Part shown: piece after piece, positions 18,352-27,779 of the stretch | Layout of the letters: each line of letters begins with the position of its first letter | Position numbering within the stretch: the first letter of the stretch is position 1 | Made by a program: the position numbers and the translations under genes | Notes under the pieces: generated by a model | The model's input: only the letters and a program-made list of their open reading frames with translations | What the model was told of the DNA's origin: nothing | Database searches by the model: none | Assembly: GCF_000421465.1 (NCBI RefSeq) | Contig: NZ_ATXB01000001.1 | Location: 2,201,001-2,265,000, forward strand | DNA length: 64,000 nt | Reading direction: 5' to 3' | Origin: Methylohalobius crimeensis 10Ki | GTDB lineage: Bacteria; Pseudomonadota; Gammaproteobacteria; Methylococcales; Methylothermaceae

Positions 18352-19023
18352 ATGACGGCCTCGGGAATACATTCTCAGCACAATCCGCAGCACCGGGGTT
18401 CGGAGTGGCGGCGCTGGACCGGCGCCACTCTGGTAGCCGCCACGGGTACATTAGGGGTGCTGGCGCTGGTGATCTGGATGAACGAATTTTCGTCGGCACC
18501 GGAGAAACAAGAGGAAGCTCGTACGGTAGCGTTGGATCTCTCCCCTGCCCCAAAACCCAAGCCCAAACCCAAATCCCGCAAGGTGCGCAAACAGGTCCAA
18601 CAAAGAAACCTTAAGCCGATTCCGACGCCGGATCTTGGCGCCGCCCTTTCCGGCATCGACTTTGGTTTGCCCGACGTCGGCTTGGAAGGTCTCGGAATGG
18701 ACGACCGTCTGCTGGGCGACACCCAAGTGGATAGTATGACCCAAGACAGTGTGGACACCCCCCCTGAAGCGGTGGTCACTGGAAACTTCCGATATCCGCC
18801 CGATGCCAAGAAAAAGGGAATCCAGGGTTATGTCTTACTCTCTATTTTGGTGGATAAGTCCGGCTCCGTCGAGGAAGCACGCGTGCTGGAATCCTCTCCG
18901 CCTGGCGTATTCAATGACAGCGCCCTGGAAGGAATCCGCTACTGGCACTTCAAACCCGCCCAATACCAAGGAAAACCGGTCAAAACCTGGGTCCAACAAA
19001 AAATCGTCTTCCAATTCGGTTAA
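18352..19023 (+). CDS. tonB: TonB energy transducer of the TonB2-type complex
   Basis: 223 residues from the ATG at 18352, with AGGAGG upstream at 18333-18338. Earlier in-frame starts lie inside exbD and are rejected. N-terminal membrane helix at about 25-45, a lysine-proline stretch PAPKPKPKPKSRK, and a C-terminal TonB domain at about 135-223 (KGIQGYVLLSILVDKSGSVEEA, then IRYWHFKPAQYQGKPVKTWV, ending in QFG). It should carry energy from the upstream ExbB/ExbD/TtpC-like complex to a receptor, most simply the one at 20232-23354. It is distinct from the tonB fragment at the left window edge. Confidence 0.92.
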   Translation: MTASGIHSQHNPQHRGSEWRRWTGATLVAATGTLGVLALVIWMNEFSSAPEKQEEARTVALDLSPAPKPKPKPKSRKVRKQVQQRNLKPIPTPDLGAALSGIDFGLPDVGLEGLGMDDRLLGDTQVDSMTQDSVDTPPEAVVTGNFRYPPDAKKKGIQGYVLLSILVDKSGSVEEARVLESSPPGVFNDSALEGIRYWHFKPAQYQGKPVKTWVQQKIVFQFG

Positions 19024-19027
19024 ATTC

Positions 19028-20197
19028 ATGATGCCCCGTTACTTGATTTATGGATTACTTGCCTTTCTCCTGGCGTCCGATGTTGTTTTCGCCGCTTCCA
19101 AACCCCAAAACTTCGGTGAGCAGCTCAATCTGGCGGCGCTGTTGGTCAAGGATAGGCATTACTCGCGGGCTTTGGGCATTTTATTGCGTCTCCCTCTGCC
19201 CGAAGGAGAGGATGAGGACGATAAGCAGAGTCGCCAGCGATTCCACACCTTGACAGGCCTTGCCTACCTGGGTTTGGAACAATATTCACAAGCCGGCGAG
19301 CGTTTCGAAAATGCGCTGGCATCCGGTCAGACCGATCCCCTCATTTATATCTATTTGGCCCAGGTCTATCACCAATTGAAACGCCATCAGAAAACCCTGG
19401 AGGCCATCGAGAAGGCAACGCCTCTGATCGATAAGTATCCCGCTCTCTATGAGATGAAAGCCCAAAGCCAGTGGGCGTTAAAACAATACGATCAAGCCTG
19501 GCGCACTTTAGTCATTGCCCGGGATCGATTTCCCAAAGACCCCCGATTTCTACGCCGGCAGGTTTTTTATCTGATAGAAAAACAATTGTATCGGCAAGCC
19601 GCGGATCTGGGCATGCTTTATCTTGATCTCAGTGAAAGGGGCCCCAAGGATTATGCCGCATTGGGCAACGCCCTGCGACACGGGGGACAGATGGAGCTGG
19701 CCAGCCATATCCTCGAACAAGGGCGGCTTTTATATCCACAAGATACAACCCTCGCCAAACTGCTGGCGAACACCTATTTCAGTCGGGAAATGCCTCTGGC
19801 TGCCGCCTGGATCATGGAACAAGCCGCCTGGGTGGACGCTTCCCTCTTCGCCGATGCAGCGGAGCTCTATCGCCGCGCAGGAGAACTCTACAAAGCGTTG
19901 CAAATCAATGCTTCGGTGCCGGACCCGAAAAGCAACCGGCGCGAACGAGTCGCCATTCTCTTGGCACTCAAACGCTACGAGCAAGTACTGGCGATGCACC
20001 GTTCCCTGGATCGGGTGGGGCTACTCCAGGACGATTCAATTCGCTACGCCCTCGCCTTCGCCGCCTATCGATCAGGGCATTTCGAGAAGGCCAAAACCTA
20101 TTTGAGCGCCATCCGAACCCCGAAGATTTTCCGACAGGCTTCAGAACTGAGGCGCTTGATCAAGGAATGCAAGGCCGAGCCTTGGCGCTGCGCATAA
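19028..20197 (+). CDS. Periplasmic TPR protein of the TonB2-type locus
   Basis: 389 residues from ATG 19028 (a second ATG follows at 19031). Signal peptide LIYGLLAFLLASDVVFAAS. The rest is helical repeats recognisable as tetratricopeptide units, for example LTGLAYLGLEQYSQAGERFENAL, quoted in part, and YIYLAQVYHQLKRHQKTLEA. A TPR gene directly after tonB2 is part of the Vibrio TonB2 cluster. It is probably a scaffold in the periplasm. It lies four bases after the tonB stop. Confidence 0.85.
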   Translation: MMPRYLIYGLLAFLLASDVVFAASKPQNFGEQLNLAALLVKDRHYSRALGILLRLPLPEGEDEDDKQSRQRFHTLTGLAYLGLEQYSQAGERFENALASGQTDPLIYIYLAQVYHQLKRHQKTLEAIEKATPLIDKYPALYEMKAQSQWALKQYDQAWRTLVIARDRFPKDPRFLRRQVFYLIEKQLYRQAADLGMLYLDLSERGPKDYAALGNALRHGGQMELASHILEQGRLLYPQDTTLAKLLANTYFSREMPLAAAWIMEQAAWVDASLFADAAELYRRAGELYKALQINASVPDPKSNRRERVAILLALKRYEQVLAMHRSLDRVGLLQDDSIRYALAFAAYRSGHFEKAKTYLSAIRTPKIFRQASELRRLIKECKAEPWRCA

Positions 20198-20231
20198 GAA
20201 AATTTCAACCCTACCGAAATCCAAAATATAA

Positions 20232-23200
20232 ATGATGAATTTTGTTATTCGCACTTTTTTGTGGGGATTGCTATGGCTTCCTATTATCGTCCAGGCGACT
20301 GAAGGAGCACACCTCCAACTCTACTTATTCTTGGCCGATCAGCCACTGGCCGGTGCTCAAGTTTATTTAGACGGGGATCTTAAAGGCGTAACCGACAAGA
20401 ATGGTGCGCTCTGGGTGAAATTGTCTGCCGGCGAGCACCGGCTTGAACTGCGTTCCGAAAACAAAACCGTTGCCGTCGTCCGACGTCGGTTCAAACCGAA
20501 CGAAGATATCCAAATTCTGATCACCACCCAACCGGACGGCTCGCCGTCGCGGGTTGCCGTAGAAAGCTCAGCAACCCATCGTCCATCAACGTCAGAAACC
20601 TCCACTCAAGAGAAGTCGGCGCCCCCTGGGACACTCGCAGGCAGAGTGATCGCCGCCGATACCGGTAAACCGATCGCCGGTGCCGAGATTTATTTAAGCG
20701 GCCTGGAACAACCGCTCGTCAGCGATAAAAAAGGACGGTTTACCACCCAAGCTCCTACCGGCAATTACAGCCTTTCGGTTACGGCCGGTGGCTATAACAT
20801 GCTGGTCAAAGAAAACATAAGCATTAACACAGAGCACACCGCTTCGGTGAATCTAGAGCTCACCCCGGCAGGCGTGGCATTACCGCCTTACATCGTCATC
20901 GAACCGCACCTGGCCGGCAGCGTGGCATCGGCCATCACCCAGGAACGTAGTTCCACCGCCGTCACCAATATTCTGGGTGCCGAGCAAATCAGCCGGGCCG
21001 GCGACAGCGATGTGGCCTCGGCTTTGAAACGGGTGTCCGGGGTCACCATCGTGGACGGCAAATATGCCTATATCCGGGGTTTGGGGGAACGCTATTCCAA
21101 CGTACTGGTCAACAGCATCAATGTCCCTTCGCCGAATCCCACCCGCCGCGTGGTTCCCTTGGATTTCTTTCCGTCGGGCATGCTGGACAGCCTCAACGTA
21201 CAAAAGTCCTTTTCCGTGGATATGCCCGCGGAATTCGCCGGAGGGGTGATCGACCTCCAAACCCGAAGCGTGCCCGACGATTTCTTGCTGAAATTCAGCG
21301 GCAAAATCGGGTTCAAAACCGGCACCACCTTCGATGACGGAGCAACCTACAACGGCGGCGATTACGACTGGATCGGGGTCGACGACGGCACCCGGGATCT
21401 GCCGGATTCCCTCGCCAAAGCACTCGCCAGCGGCACCCCGCTGCGTCCCGAGACGCCTTTCTCCGATGGCTTCACGCCCGAGGAAATCGAACAATTCGGG
21501 GAGAGCTTTTCCAATGTTTGGGAGATAGATGCAGAAACCATCCCCCCCGACGGAAGAATCAGCGGCGCGATCGGCGACAAGTTTCATTTCGGGGATTTCA
21601 ACTTCGGCTTCTATGCCTTGGGCCGCTGGGACCAAAGCTGGCAAACCACCGATGAAAGCCGCCGCTTCTATACCCCCAGCAGCACAGGACTTCAATTGAC
21701 CGATGATTTTGAGATTCGCCGAACCGTCCAAGAGGTCAATACCAACGCTTATTTGAACGTGGAAGCCGATTACCAGGAAGATCATAAAGTATTCGGTCGG
21801 GTCATGTTGGTTCGCCAAACCACCAACGAAGCCAGAGGTATGCAGGGGTTCAGCACCAGTAATGGGGCCGGCGGCGATCGCATACGGACGACACGATTGT
21901 GGTATGTGGAAAACGAGTTGTTCAATTGGCAGGCGGGCACCGAACATACCTTCAAGCGCTTGAACGATCTCTGGCTACGCTTTTTGTATTCGGGTTCCAC
22001 CGCCAGCCGTTCGGAGCCCAATCAACGGCGCACGCGTGCCGACGAACTCGGCAGCGATCCCGGAAACTTCATATTGGTAGGGAGAAATTTAAGCAACAAC
22101 CAAATCATCTTCGGGGATTTGGAAGACGAAGACGACAGCTGGCGGCTGGACCTTGAACTTCCGTTTCAATTGCTGGACGATCGCATAGAAGGATCGCTGG
22201 CATCCGGCTACTGGACCACCGAACGTTATCGGGATTCCGGCATACGTCGATTCAGTTTCGACATCTCGCAAATCAGCGACCCGGCCATCACCTCTCAATC
22301 GCCCGAGGACATATTCACCCCCGAGAATATCAGCCCGGAAGGCGCTTTTTTGAAGGAAACGACGCGTACCACCGACAGCTACACCGCCAGTCAGGCACTC
22401 GAAGCCTATTTCGGCCAACTGGATGTGACCTTCTTCAATCTCCTGCGCCTTACCGGCGGAGTTCGATTCGAGGACAACTTGCAAACGGTGGAGACGGTCC
22501 AGGAGTTCACGCCGGGCAGCGAACCCATTACCTCGATTCTCGAAAGCCGCGACGCATTGCCATCGGTCGCTTTGACCTGGCTGATCTCGGACAAACAACA
22601 ACTGCGTCTGACCTGGAGCGAAACCCTGTCGCGCCCGGACTTCCGGGAGCTTTCTCCCGCCCCGTTCATCGACCCCGAAACCGACCTCGAAACGACCGGC
22701 AATCCCAACCTACAGCAAGCCGAAATAACCAGCTATGACGCGCGCTGGGAGTATTATTTCTCCCCCGAAGAGAATGTGAGTTTCGGTTTGTTTTATAAGG
22801 AATTGATCCAACCCATCGAAAAGACCCAATTGGGAGGGACGGCCAACGTTTTAACGTTTCAAAACGCCGGTACCGGCGAAATTTATGGCTTGGAAATAGC
22901 CTTTCGCAAGAATCTCGATTTTATCCATCCTTGGTTGAACGGATTTTTCTTCGGCGGCAACTACACGCTTTCCGAGTCGGAAATCAAACTGTTACCGGAA
23001 AACCTGGAGGCGTTGACCAACCCGAAACGCCCCTTGCAAGGCCATTCCAAACACATCGTCAATGCTCGCTTGGGTTATGACAACGAAGACCTGGGCACCC
23101 AGGCCACCCTGCTCTACAACTTTTTCAGCCCCCGCATTTCCCAAGTGGGCGCCTTGGGGGCTCCGGATATTTACCGGCAACCTTTCCATCAACTGGACTT

Positions 23201-23354
23201 CATCGTTCAGCAGAACCTCGACGAGCACTGGTCGGCCCAGTTGCGTTTCCGCAATCTATTGGACAGCAAGGTCAAGTTTTCCCAAGGCAGCGAGACAACC
23301 CGCGAATATCGCAAAGGGCGCGAGTTCGCTTTAGCGATCAATTTTGCCTTCTAG
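20232..23354 (+). CDS. TonB-dependent outer-membrane receptor with two N-terminal accessory domains
   Basis: 1040 residues with a signal peptide ending near VQA. Residues about 27-105 are a PEGA or carboxypeptidase-regulatory-like domain, and about 133-215 a second regulatory-like domain (LAGRVIAADTGKPIAGAEIYL). The plug covers about 225-350 (AGDSDVASALKRVSGVTIVD, YIRGLGERYSNVLVNS, DMPAEFAGGVIDL). A long 22-strand-type barrel follows, ending in an aromatic residue (ALAINFAF). It imports an unknown substrate across the outer membrane using TonB. It is the last gene of the locus, 34 bases after the TPR gene. No substrate can be read from the plug. Confidence 0.9.
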   Translation: MMNFVIRTFLWGLLWLPIIVQATEGAHLQLYLFLADQPLAGAQVYLDGDLKGVTDKNGALWVKLSAGEHRLELRSENKTVAVVRRRFKPNEDIQILITTQPDGSPSRVAVESSATHRPSTSETSTQEKSAPPGTLAGRVIAADTGKPIAGAEIYLSGLEQPLVSDKKGRFTTQAPTGNYSLSVTAGGYNMLVKENISINTEHTASVNLELTPAGVALPPYIVIEPHLAGSVASAITQERSSTAVTNILGAEQISRAGDSDVASALKRVSGVTIVDGKYAYIRGLGERYSNVLVNSINVPSPNPTRRVVPLDFFPSGMLDSLNVQKSFSVDMPAEFAGGVIDLQTRSVPDDFLLKFSGKIGFKTGTTFDDGATYNGGDYDWIGVDDGTRDLPDSLAKALASGTPLRPETPFSDGFTPEEIEQFGESFSNVWEIDAETIPPDGRISGAIGDKFHFGDFNFGFYALGRWDQSWQTTDESRRFYTPSSTGLQLTDDFEIRRTVQEVNTNAYLNVEADYQEDHKVFGRVMLVRQTTNEARGMQGFSTSNGAGGDRIRTTRLWYVENELFNWQAGTEHTFKRLNDLWLRFLYSGSTASRSEPNQRRTRADELGSDPGNFILVGRNLSNNQIIFGDLEDEDDSWRLDLELPFQLLDDRIEGSLASGYWTTERYRDSGIRRFSFDISQISDPAITSQSPEDIFTPENISPEGAFLKETTRTTDSYTASQALEAYFGQLDVTFFNLLRLTGGVRFEDNLQTVETVQEFTPGSEPITSILESRDALPSVALTWLISDKQQLRLTWSETLSRPDFRELSPAPFIDPETDLETTGNPNLQQAEITSYDARWEYYFSPEENVSFGLFYKELIQPIEKTQLGGTANVLTFQNAGTGEIYGLEIAFRKNLDFIHPWLNGFFFGGNYTLSESEIKLLPENLEALTNPKRPLQGHSKHIVNARLGYDNEDLGTQATLLYNFFSPRISQVGALGAPDIYRQPFHQLDFIVQQNLDEHWSAQLRFRNLLDSKVKFSQGSETTREYRKGREFALAINFAF

Positions 23355-23390
23355 GAGCTGTTAATATTTAGAGCACTCGCCTAGAATCAC

Positions 23391-23491
23391 GAGCCGGGGA
23401 AAACACTCCGGAACACGCTGTAAATACCTCCATGTACGCTCGTATCGCAGCATCCCTGCTGCGAACGGTTCCAGACTGTTCTCCCCGGCTC
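23391..23491. repeat. Structured intergenic repeat, copy A
   Basis: Nested inverted repeats. The outer arms 23391-23405 and 23477-23491 pair at 14 of 15 positions. Inner arms are GGAAC / GTTCC (23410-23414, 23468-23472). A perfect hairpin CGCAGCA-TCCC-TGCTGCG lies at 23446-23463. The core 23416-23467 shares order and motifs with copy B at 55995-56047 (GCTCG then ATCGC, then a TCC-containing loop, then GCGAACG). It lies between the convergent receptor and miaA genes. Confidence 0.75.
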
Positions 23492-23533
23492 TCCTCTCTC
23501 AATGAACGCGGAATTCGCTGTAGGAAGGTTGGG

Positions 23534-24475
23534 TTAGGACTGCTTTTCACCTAGCGCCGCTATGATTTTCCCCGAGGCATTCGCATCATCCGATGCCAGC
23601 CATAAAGCATCCTCTTCCCGCCTGAGCCAAGTGAACTGCCGCTTGGCCAATTGGCGGGTGGCGCTCACGGCTTTGTTGATCATGGTGGAAAAATCGCAGT
23701 CTCCCTCCAGATACGACCAGACCTGACGGTAACCGACACTGCGGATCGCGGGTAAGCCGGGATGGAGGTCCGCGCGCCGATGGAGCTGTTCGACCTCTTC
23801 CACCAATCCCTGGTCCAACATGGCACGGAAGCGTCGTTCGATGCGTCGATGAAGTTCCGCCCGCGCCAGGGGCGAGATAGCAACTTTCAGAGGCCGGAAC
23901 GGCAATGTCTCGGAAGGTTCTTTTTTCCACCAAGCACTCAACGGCCGCCCGGTGAGTCGGTATACTTCCAGCGCCCGCTGAATCCGCTGGGCATCGTTGG
24001 GGTGGATACGCGTCGCCGCCTCCGAATCCACCTTGGCCAAGTGTCGGTGCAGAGCGGGCCATCCCATCTCGGCGGCCTCGGCATCGATCTCGGCCCGGGT
24101 AGCGGAATCGCCCGGCGGCAAGGGGGCCAAACCGTAAACCAGCGCCTGAAAATACAGCATGGTCCCGCCGGCCAAGATGGGCAAACGCCCGCGACCGTGG
24201 ATGGCGGCAATGAGTGCTAACGCTTCCTCTCGGAAACGACCGGCGGAAAAATGTTCGCTGGGGTCAAGGATATCGATCAAATGATGGGGAATCTCGGCGC
24301 GGATATCGAGCGACGGCTTGGCGGTGCCAATATCCATTCCCCGATACACCTGACTGGAATCCACGCTAACGATCTCGCCCTCCATGCGCCGGGCCAAATC
24401 CACCGCCAATTCGGATTTGCCCGAAGCCGTCGGCCCCATGAGCAACAAGGCGACCGGACGCTCCTGCATCATCAT
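23534..24475 (-). CDS. miaA: tRNA dimethylallyltransferase
   Basis: 313 residues from the ATG at 24475, which overlaps the mutL TGA (24472-24474). Two more ATG codons follow immediately. Longer upstream frames lie within mutL. It transfers dimethylallyl to A37 of tRNAs reading UNN codons. It has the P-loop GPTASGKSELAVDLA, the segment VSVDSSQVYRGMDIGTAKP, the catalytic-site region HHLIDILDP and AGGTMLYFQAL. The amiC-mutL-miaA order is conserved in gammaproteobacteria. The usual next gene hfq is missing, because the receptor locus and a repeat abut instead. Confidence 0.96.
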   Translation of the reverse strand: MMMQERPVALLLMGPTASGKSELAVDLARRMEGEIVSVDSSQVYRGMDIGTAKPSLDIRAEIPHHLIDILDPSEHFSAGRFREEALALIAAIHGRGRLPILAGGTMLYFQALVYGLAPLPPGDSATRAEIDAEAAEMGWPALHRHLAKVDSEAATRIHPNDAQRIQRALEVYRLTGRPLSAWWKKEPSETLPFRPLKVAISPLARAELHRRIERRFRAMLDQGLVEEVEQLHRRADLHPGLPAIRSVGYRQVWSYLEGDCDFSTMINKAVSATRQLAKRQFTWLRREEDALWLASDDANASGKIIAALGEKQS

Positions 24476-26328
24476 CGGCCCCGGTCGAAAAACCGGTCCA
24501 AGGCCTTGAAATCCAAGGTAACCCAAGTGGGACGACCGTGGTTGCACTGACCGCCCCGCTCGGTCTGCTCCAGTTCGCGCAACAGCGCATTCATTTCTCC
24601 GCGGCTGAGACGCTGACCGGCCCGTACCGCCCGGTGACAAGCCCGGGTCGCCAAGCGTTCGCGCAAAGTGGTTTGGAGTTGGGTGGCAGTCTCCCGATGG
24701 GCCAGTTCGGATAAAAGATCGCGGACCAATTCGGCGACATCGACACCGGACAAGAGGGCCGGCACGGACCGCACCACCAGCTTGTCCGGTCCCAGCAGAT
24801 CGATTTCGAGCCCCAATTCCGCCAACAAATCCTGAGAGCGCTGAACCTGATCGGCTTCGCTGCGGCTCACTTCGACTTTCAATGGAATCAGCAATGGCTG
24901 ACTGACCACTTCGCCGCTTTCCACTTGAGTCTTGAGTTTTTCATAGACGATCCGCTCGTGGGCGGCGTGGGCATCGACGATCACCAACCCCTCTTCCGCT
25001 TCCGCGAGGATATAGATGCCGTGAAGATGGGTAATCGCCTCTCCCAAAGGCGGTATCGAATCGTCGCCCTGCTTCCAATCCGGATTTTCCGATGCGATGG
25101 GTTGCGACGGAAATGGCTCGGTCGGGGCGCGGAAAGCCTCATAGAACGCCAGCGATTCATTCACTTGGGATGGGGATGGCGTTTCGCTCCGCCCGATTTG
25201 ACCGCCCCAACCGGCTCGAGGTGCTTGCGCCTTGCCGGCGGGCGTTTGCAGCTCGAGGCGTCCCGCCGCATCGTGCCCTCCGACGATTCGGCTTGTCTCG
25301 CCAGAAGGGCGGGCTCTGCCCAATACCCGATAAAGGGATTGGGAGACGAAGTCGCGCACATTTCGGGCATCCCGGAAACGCACCTCGAGTTTGGCCGGAT
25401 GGGCGTTGACATCCACCAGGGTCGGATCCAGTTCCAGATACAACACCGCCACCGGTTGGCGACCGTGGGGCAAGACATCCCGAAACGCGATGCGCAAGGC
25501 GTGGCCTAGCAGCTTGTCCCGAACCGGCCGGCCGTTGACATACCAGAACTGCAGGTCGGATTGCCGACGGGACAAAGCGGGCAATCCGATCCAACCGGTA
25601 AGTCGGAGATCGCCTGCCGCACAATCCACCTGCAAGGCTTGCTCCGGAAAACGCCGCCCCAGGATTTCCGCCAGGCGGCCCTCCTGCTCCGACGGGGTGC
25701 GCGCAGGCTTCATTTTCAGAACCTCACGCTGATTGTGGCGCAAAGTAAAAGCGACATCGAAACGGCTCAAAGCACAGCGTTCGATCCACCTTTGGATATG
25801 CCCGAATTCCGTCTGCTCGGTGCGCAAAAATTTGCGCCGGGCCGGTACGGAGTAGAATAAATCAGCCACACTGACGGTCGTCCCCGGGGGATGGGCCACC
25901 GGGATTGGATCGGAAGGGGGCTCTCCGGGCGAGACGAGGTAACGCCAACCGCGCGTATCCTCGGCGGTTCGCGACATCAACTCCACCCTGGCCACTGAAG
26001 CGATGCTCGGAAGCGCTTCGCCGCGAAACCCAAAACTGGACACCCGCGTCAGGTCTTCCAGGGAGGCAATTTTGCTGGTGGCATGGCGGGCAATAGCCAG
26101 CGGCAGATCGTCTCGGGCGATCCCCGTGCCGTCGTCGCGCACACGAATCAATCCGGCGCCTCCTGCTTCAACGGTCACGTCGATCCGGCCGGCGCCGGCA
26201 TCCAGACTGTTTTCCACCAATTCCTTGACCACCGACGCCGGTCGTTCGATCACCTCTCCCGCCGCGATTTGGTTGATCAGCTGCGACGAAAGCAAATGTA
26301 TCCTGTTTTGCGCGGCAGCGTGACTCAT
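24472..26328 (-). CDS. mutL: DNA mismatch repair protein MutL, endonuclease-type
   Basis: 618 residues. N-terminal GHKL ATPase with ENSLDAGAG near 36, RDDGTGI near 63 and SFGFRGEALPSI near 95. The C-terminal dimerisation domain holds DAHAAHERIVYE, ACHRA and QCNHGRPT. These correspond to the D-x-HA-x2-E-x4-E, AC-R and C-x-HGRP motifs of MutL proteins with latent endonuclease activity, as in Pseudomonas and unlike E. coli. It starts within the amiC stop (ATGA at 26325-26328) and its stop overlaps miaA. Confidence 0.96.
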   Translation of the reverse strand: MSHAAAQNRIHLLSSQLINQIAAGEVIERPASVVKELVENSLDAGAGRIDVTVEAGGAGLIRVRDDGTGIARDDLPLAIARHATSKIASLEDLTRVSSFGFRGEALPSIASVARVELMSRTAEDTRGWRYLVSPGEPPSDPIPVAHPPGTTVSVADLFYSVPARRKFLRTEQTEFGHIQRWIERCALSRFDVAFTLRHNQREVLKMKPARTPSEQEGRLAEILGRRFPEQALQVDCAAGDLRLTGWIGLPALSRRQSDLQFWYVNGRPVRDKLLGHALRIAFRDVLPHGRQPVAVLYLELDPTLVDVNAHPAKLEVRFRDARNVRDFVSQSLYRVLGRARPSGETSRIVGGHDAAGRLELQTPAGKAQAPRAGWGGQIGRSETPSPSQVNESLAFYEAFRAPTEPFPSQPIASENPDWKQGDDSIPPLGEAITHLHGIYILAEAEEGLVIVDAHAAHERIVYEKLKTQVESGEVVSQPLLIPLKVEVSRSEADQVQRSQDLLAELGLEIDLLGPDKLVVRSVPALLSGVDVAELVRDLLSELAHRETATQLQTTLRERLATRACHRAVRAGQRLSRGEMNALLRELEQTERGGQCNHGRPTWVTLDFKALDRFFDRGR

Positions 26329-27629
26329 CCGCCCATAGGGATTTTCAGCACCTGGCCGGCCTGGATCGCGGAATCGTGAAGCTCGTTATCCGCCATCAGA
26401 CGACGCAAACTGACCCCGTAACGGGCCGCGATCTCGGACAAGGTCTCGCCGCGGCTGATGACGTGCCGGCGCTCTTGTGCCAAGATCGTTCCCGGCGGTG
26501 CATAAGTGGTGAAATAATCCTGAATGCCGCGATGAATCGCCTTGGCCCAATGGCTCTGATAGCGCGAGCTGCGCAGCCGCTGTTCCTCGGTGGGATTGGA
26601 TATAAAGGCGGTTTCCACCAAAACGGACGGAATATCCGGAGATTTAAGCACAACGAAGCCTGCCGATTGGACGCTCTTCTTATGGATTCTCCCAATCCGT
26701 TCAAGTTCCGTCAGCACCTCCTTGGCCAATGTCTGGCTGTGCTCGCGGGTGGCGGTCAGGGACAAATCCAACAATACCTTGGCCAGCACGTCGTCCTTGT
26801 CGTCCAGGCTCACGCCGCCCACCAAATCGGCCGCGTTCTCCCGCGCCGCCAGCCAACGCGCCGCCTCGCTGGAAGCACCGCGCTCGGAAAGAATATAGAC
26901 GCCCGATCCTCGGGCACTGGCATGCTTGAAGGAATCGGCATGAATGGACACAAATAAATCCGCTTTTGATCGGCGGGCCAAGTCTATCCGTTTCCTGAGC
27001 GGTACGTAATAATCCCCGTCCCGAGTCAGCACCGCCTTCATGCCTTTGGTCCGATTGATCAACCAAGCCAACTTGCGAGCGATCGCCAGCACCACATCCT
27101 TCTCCCGGGTTCCTCGCCGCCCGATGGCGCCGGGGTCCTCGCCGCCGTGACCGGCATCGATGGCCACCACTACTTCGCGTGGCTGAGACGGTTTGGGGGA
27201 AGCGTTTTGCTTCACCTCTTCCGGCTCGGCGACCGCCTTATTCTCACCATATAGGTCCACCACCAGGCGATGCCCATAGTGCGCGTTCGGTGCCAAGACG
27301 AAGACCTTGGGCTGGATTTCCTTCTTCAAATCCAGCACGACTCGAAGCACCTTCGATTTGGGACGGCCGGCTCGAATCTTTTGCAGGAAAGGGTTCGCCT
27401 CCAGTTCGGGCAGGGCGGCCTCCAATTCGGCTCGGGGCATATCGATCACCAGCCGGCGGGGATTTTCCAATCCGAACACCTTGGGCTTGACCGGTTCCGA
27501 GGTGTCGAGCACCACCCGAATATGATCCGGTGCGTTCCAATAGCGGACGCCTTCGATCTCGAGCGCAAAACCGGCGTGAGCGAAAGCGAACCCGATCAAA
27601 AGCCACCACCATAGCTTTCTTCGCGCCAT
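26325..27629 (-). CDS. amiC: N-acetylmuramoyl-L-alanine amidase with AMIN and LysM domains
   Basis: 434 residues with a signal peptide (LWWWLLIGFAFAHAGFA). AMIN domain at about 24-125 targets the division site. The zinc amidase domain covers about 152-372, with ligand motifs DAGHGGEDPGA, FVSIHAD and VETAFISN. LysM peptidoglycan-binding domain at about 388-431 (ISRGETLSEIAARYGV). It cuts the peptide from MurNAc during cell separation. The LysM tail resembles AmiB of Enterobacteria, so amiB is an equally valid name. GGGGGGAAA precedes the ATG. Confidence 0.93.
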   Translation of the reverse strand: MARRKLWWWLLIGFAFAHAGFALEIEGVRYWNAPDHIRVVLDTSEPVKPKVFGLENPRRLVIDMPRAELEAALPELEANPFLQKIRAGRPKSKVLRVVLDLKKEIQPKVFVLAPNAHYGHRLVVDLYGENKAVAEPEEVKQNASPKPSQPREVVVAIDAGHGGEDPGAIGRRGTREKDVVLAIARKLAWLINRTKGMKAVLTRDGDYYVPLRKRIDLARRSKADLFVSIHADSFKHASARGSGVYILSERGASSEAARWLAARENAADLVGGVSLDDKDDVLAKVLLDLSLTATREHSQTLAKEVLTELERIGRIHKKSVQSAGFVVLKSPDIPSVLVETAFISNPTEEQRLRSSRYQSHWAKAIHRGIQDYFTTYAPPGTILAQERRHVISRGETLSEIAARYGVSLRRLMADNELHDSAIQAGQVLKIPMGG

Positions 27630-27779
27630 GACTCATTTCCCCCCGAGACAACTCATTGACCACCTTCGATTATATGCCAAAATCATTGGTTATTTCGCAA
27701 TTCTTTGTCGTTAATCGGTCACAATAACCCTAATCATATTGTCCACCAACTCGGTTTCCAATAAAATGCAGAAGATAAT

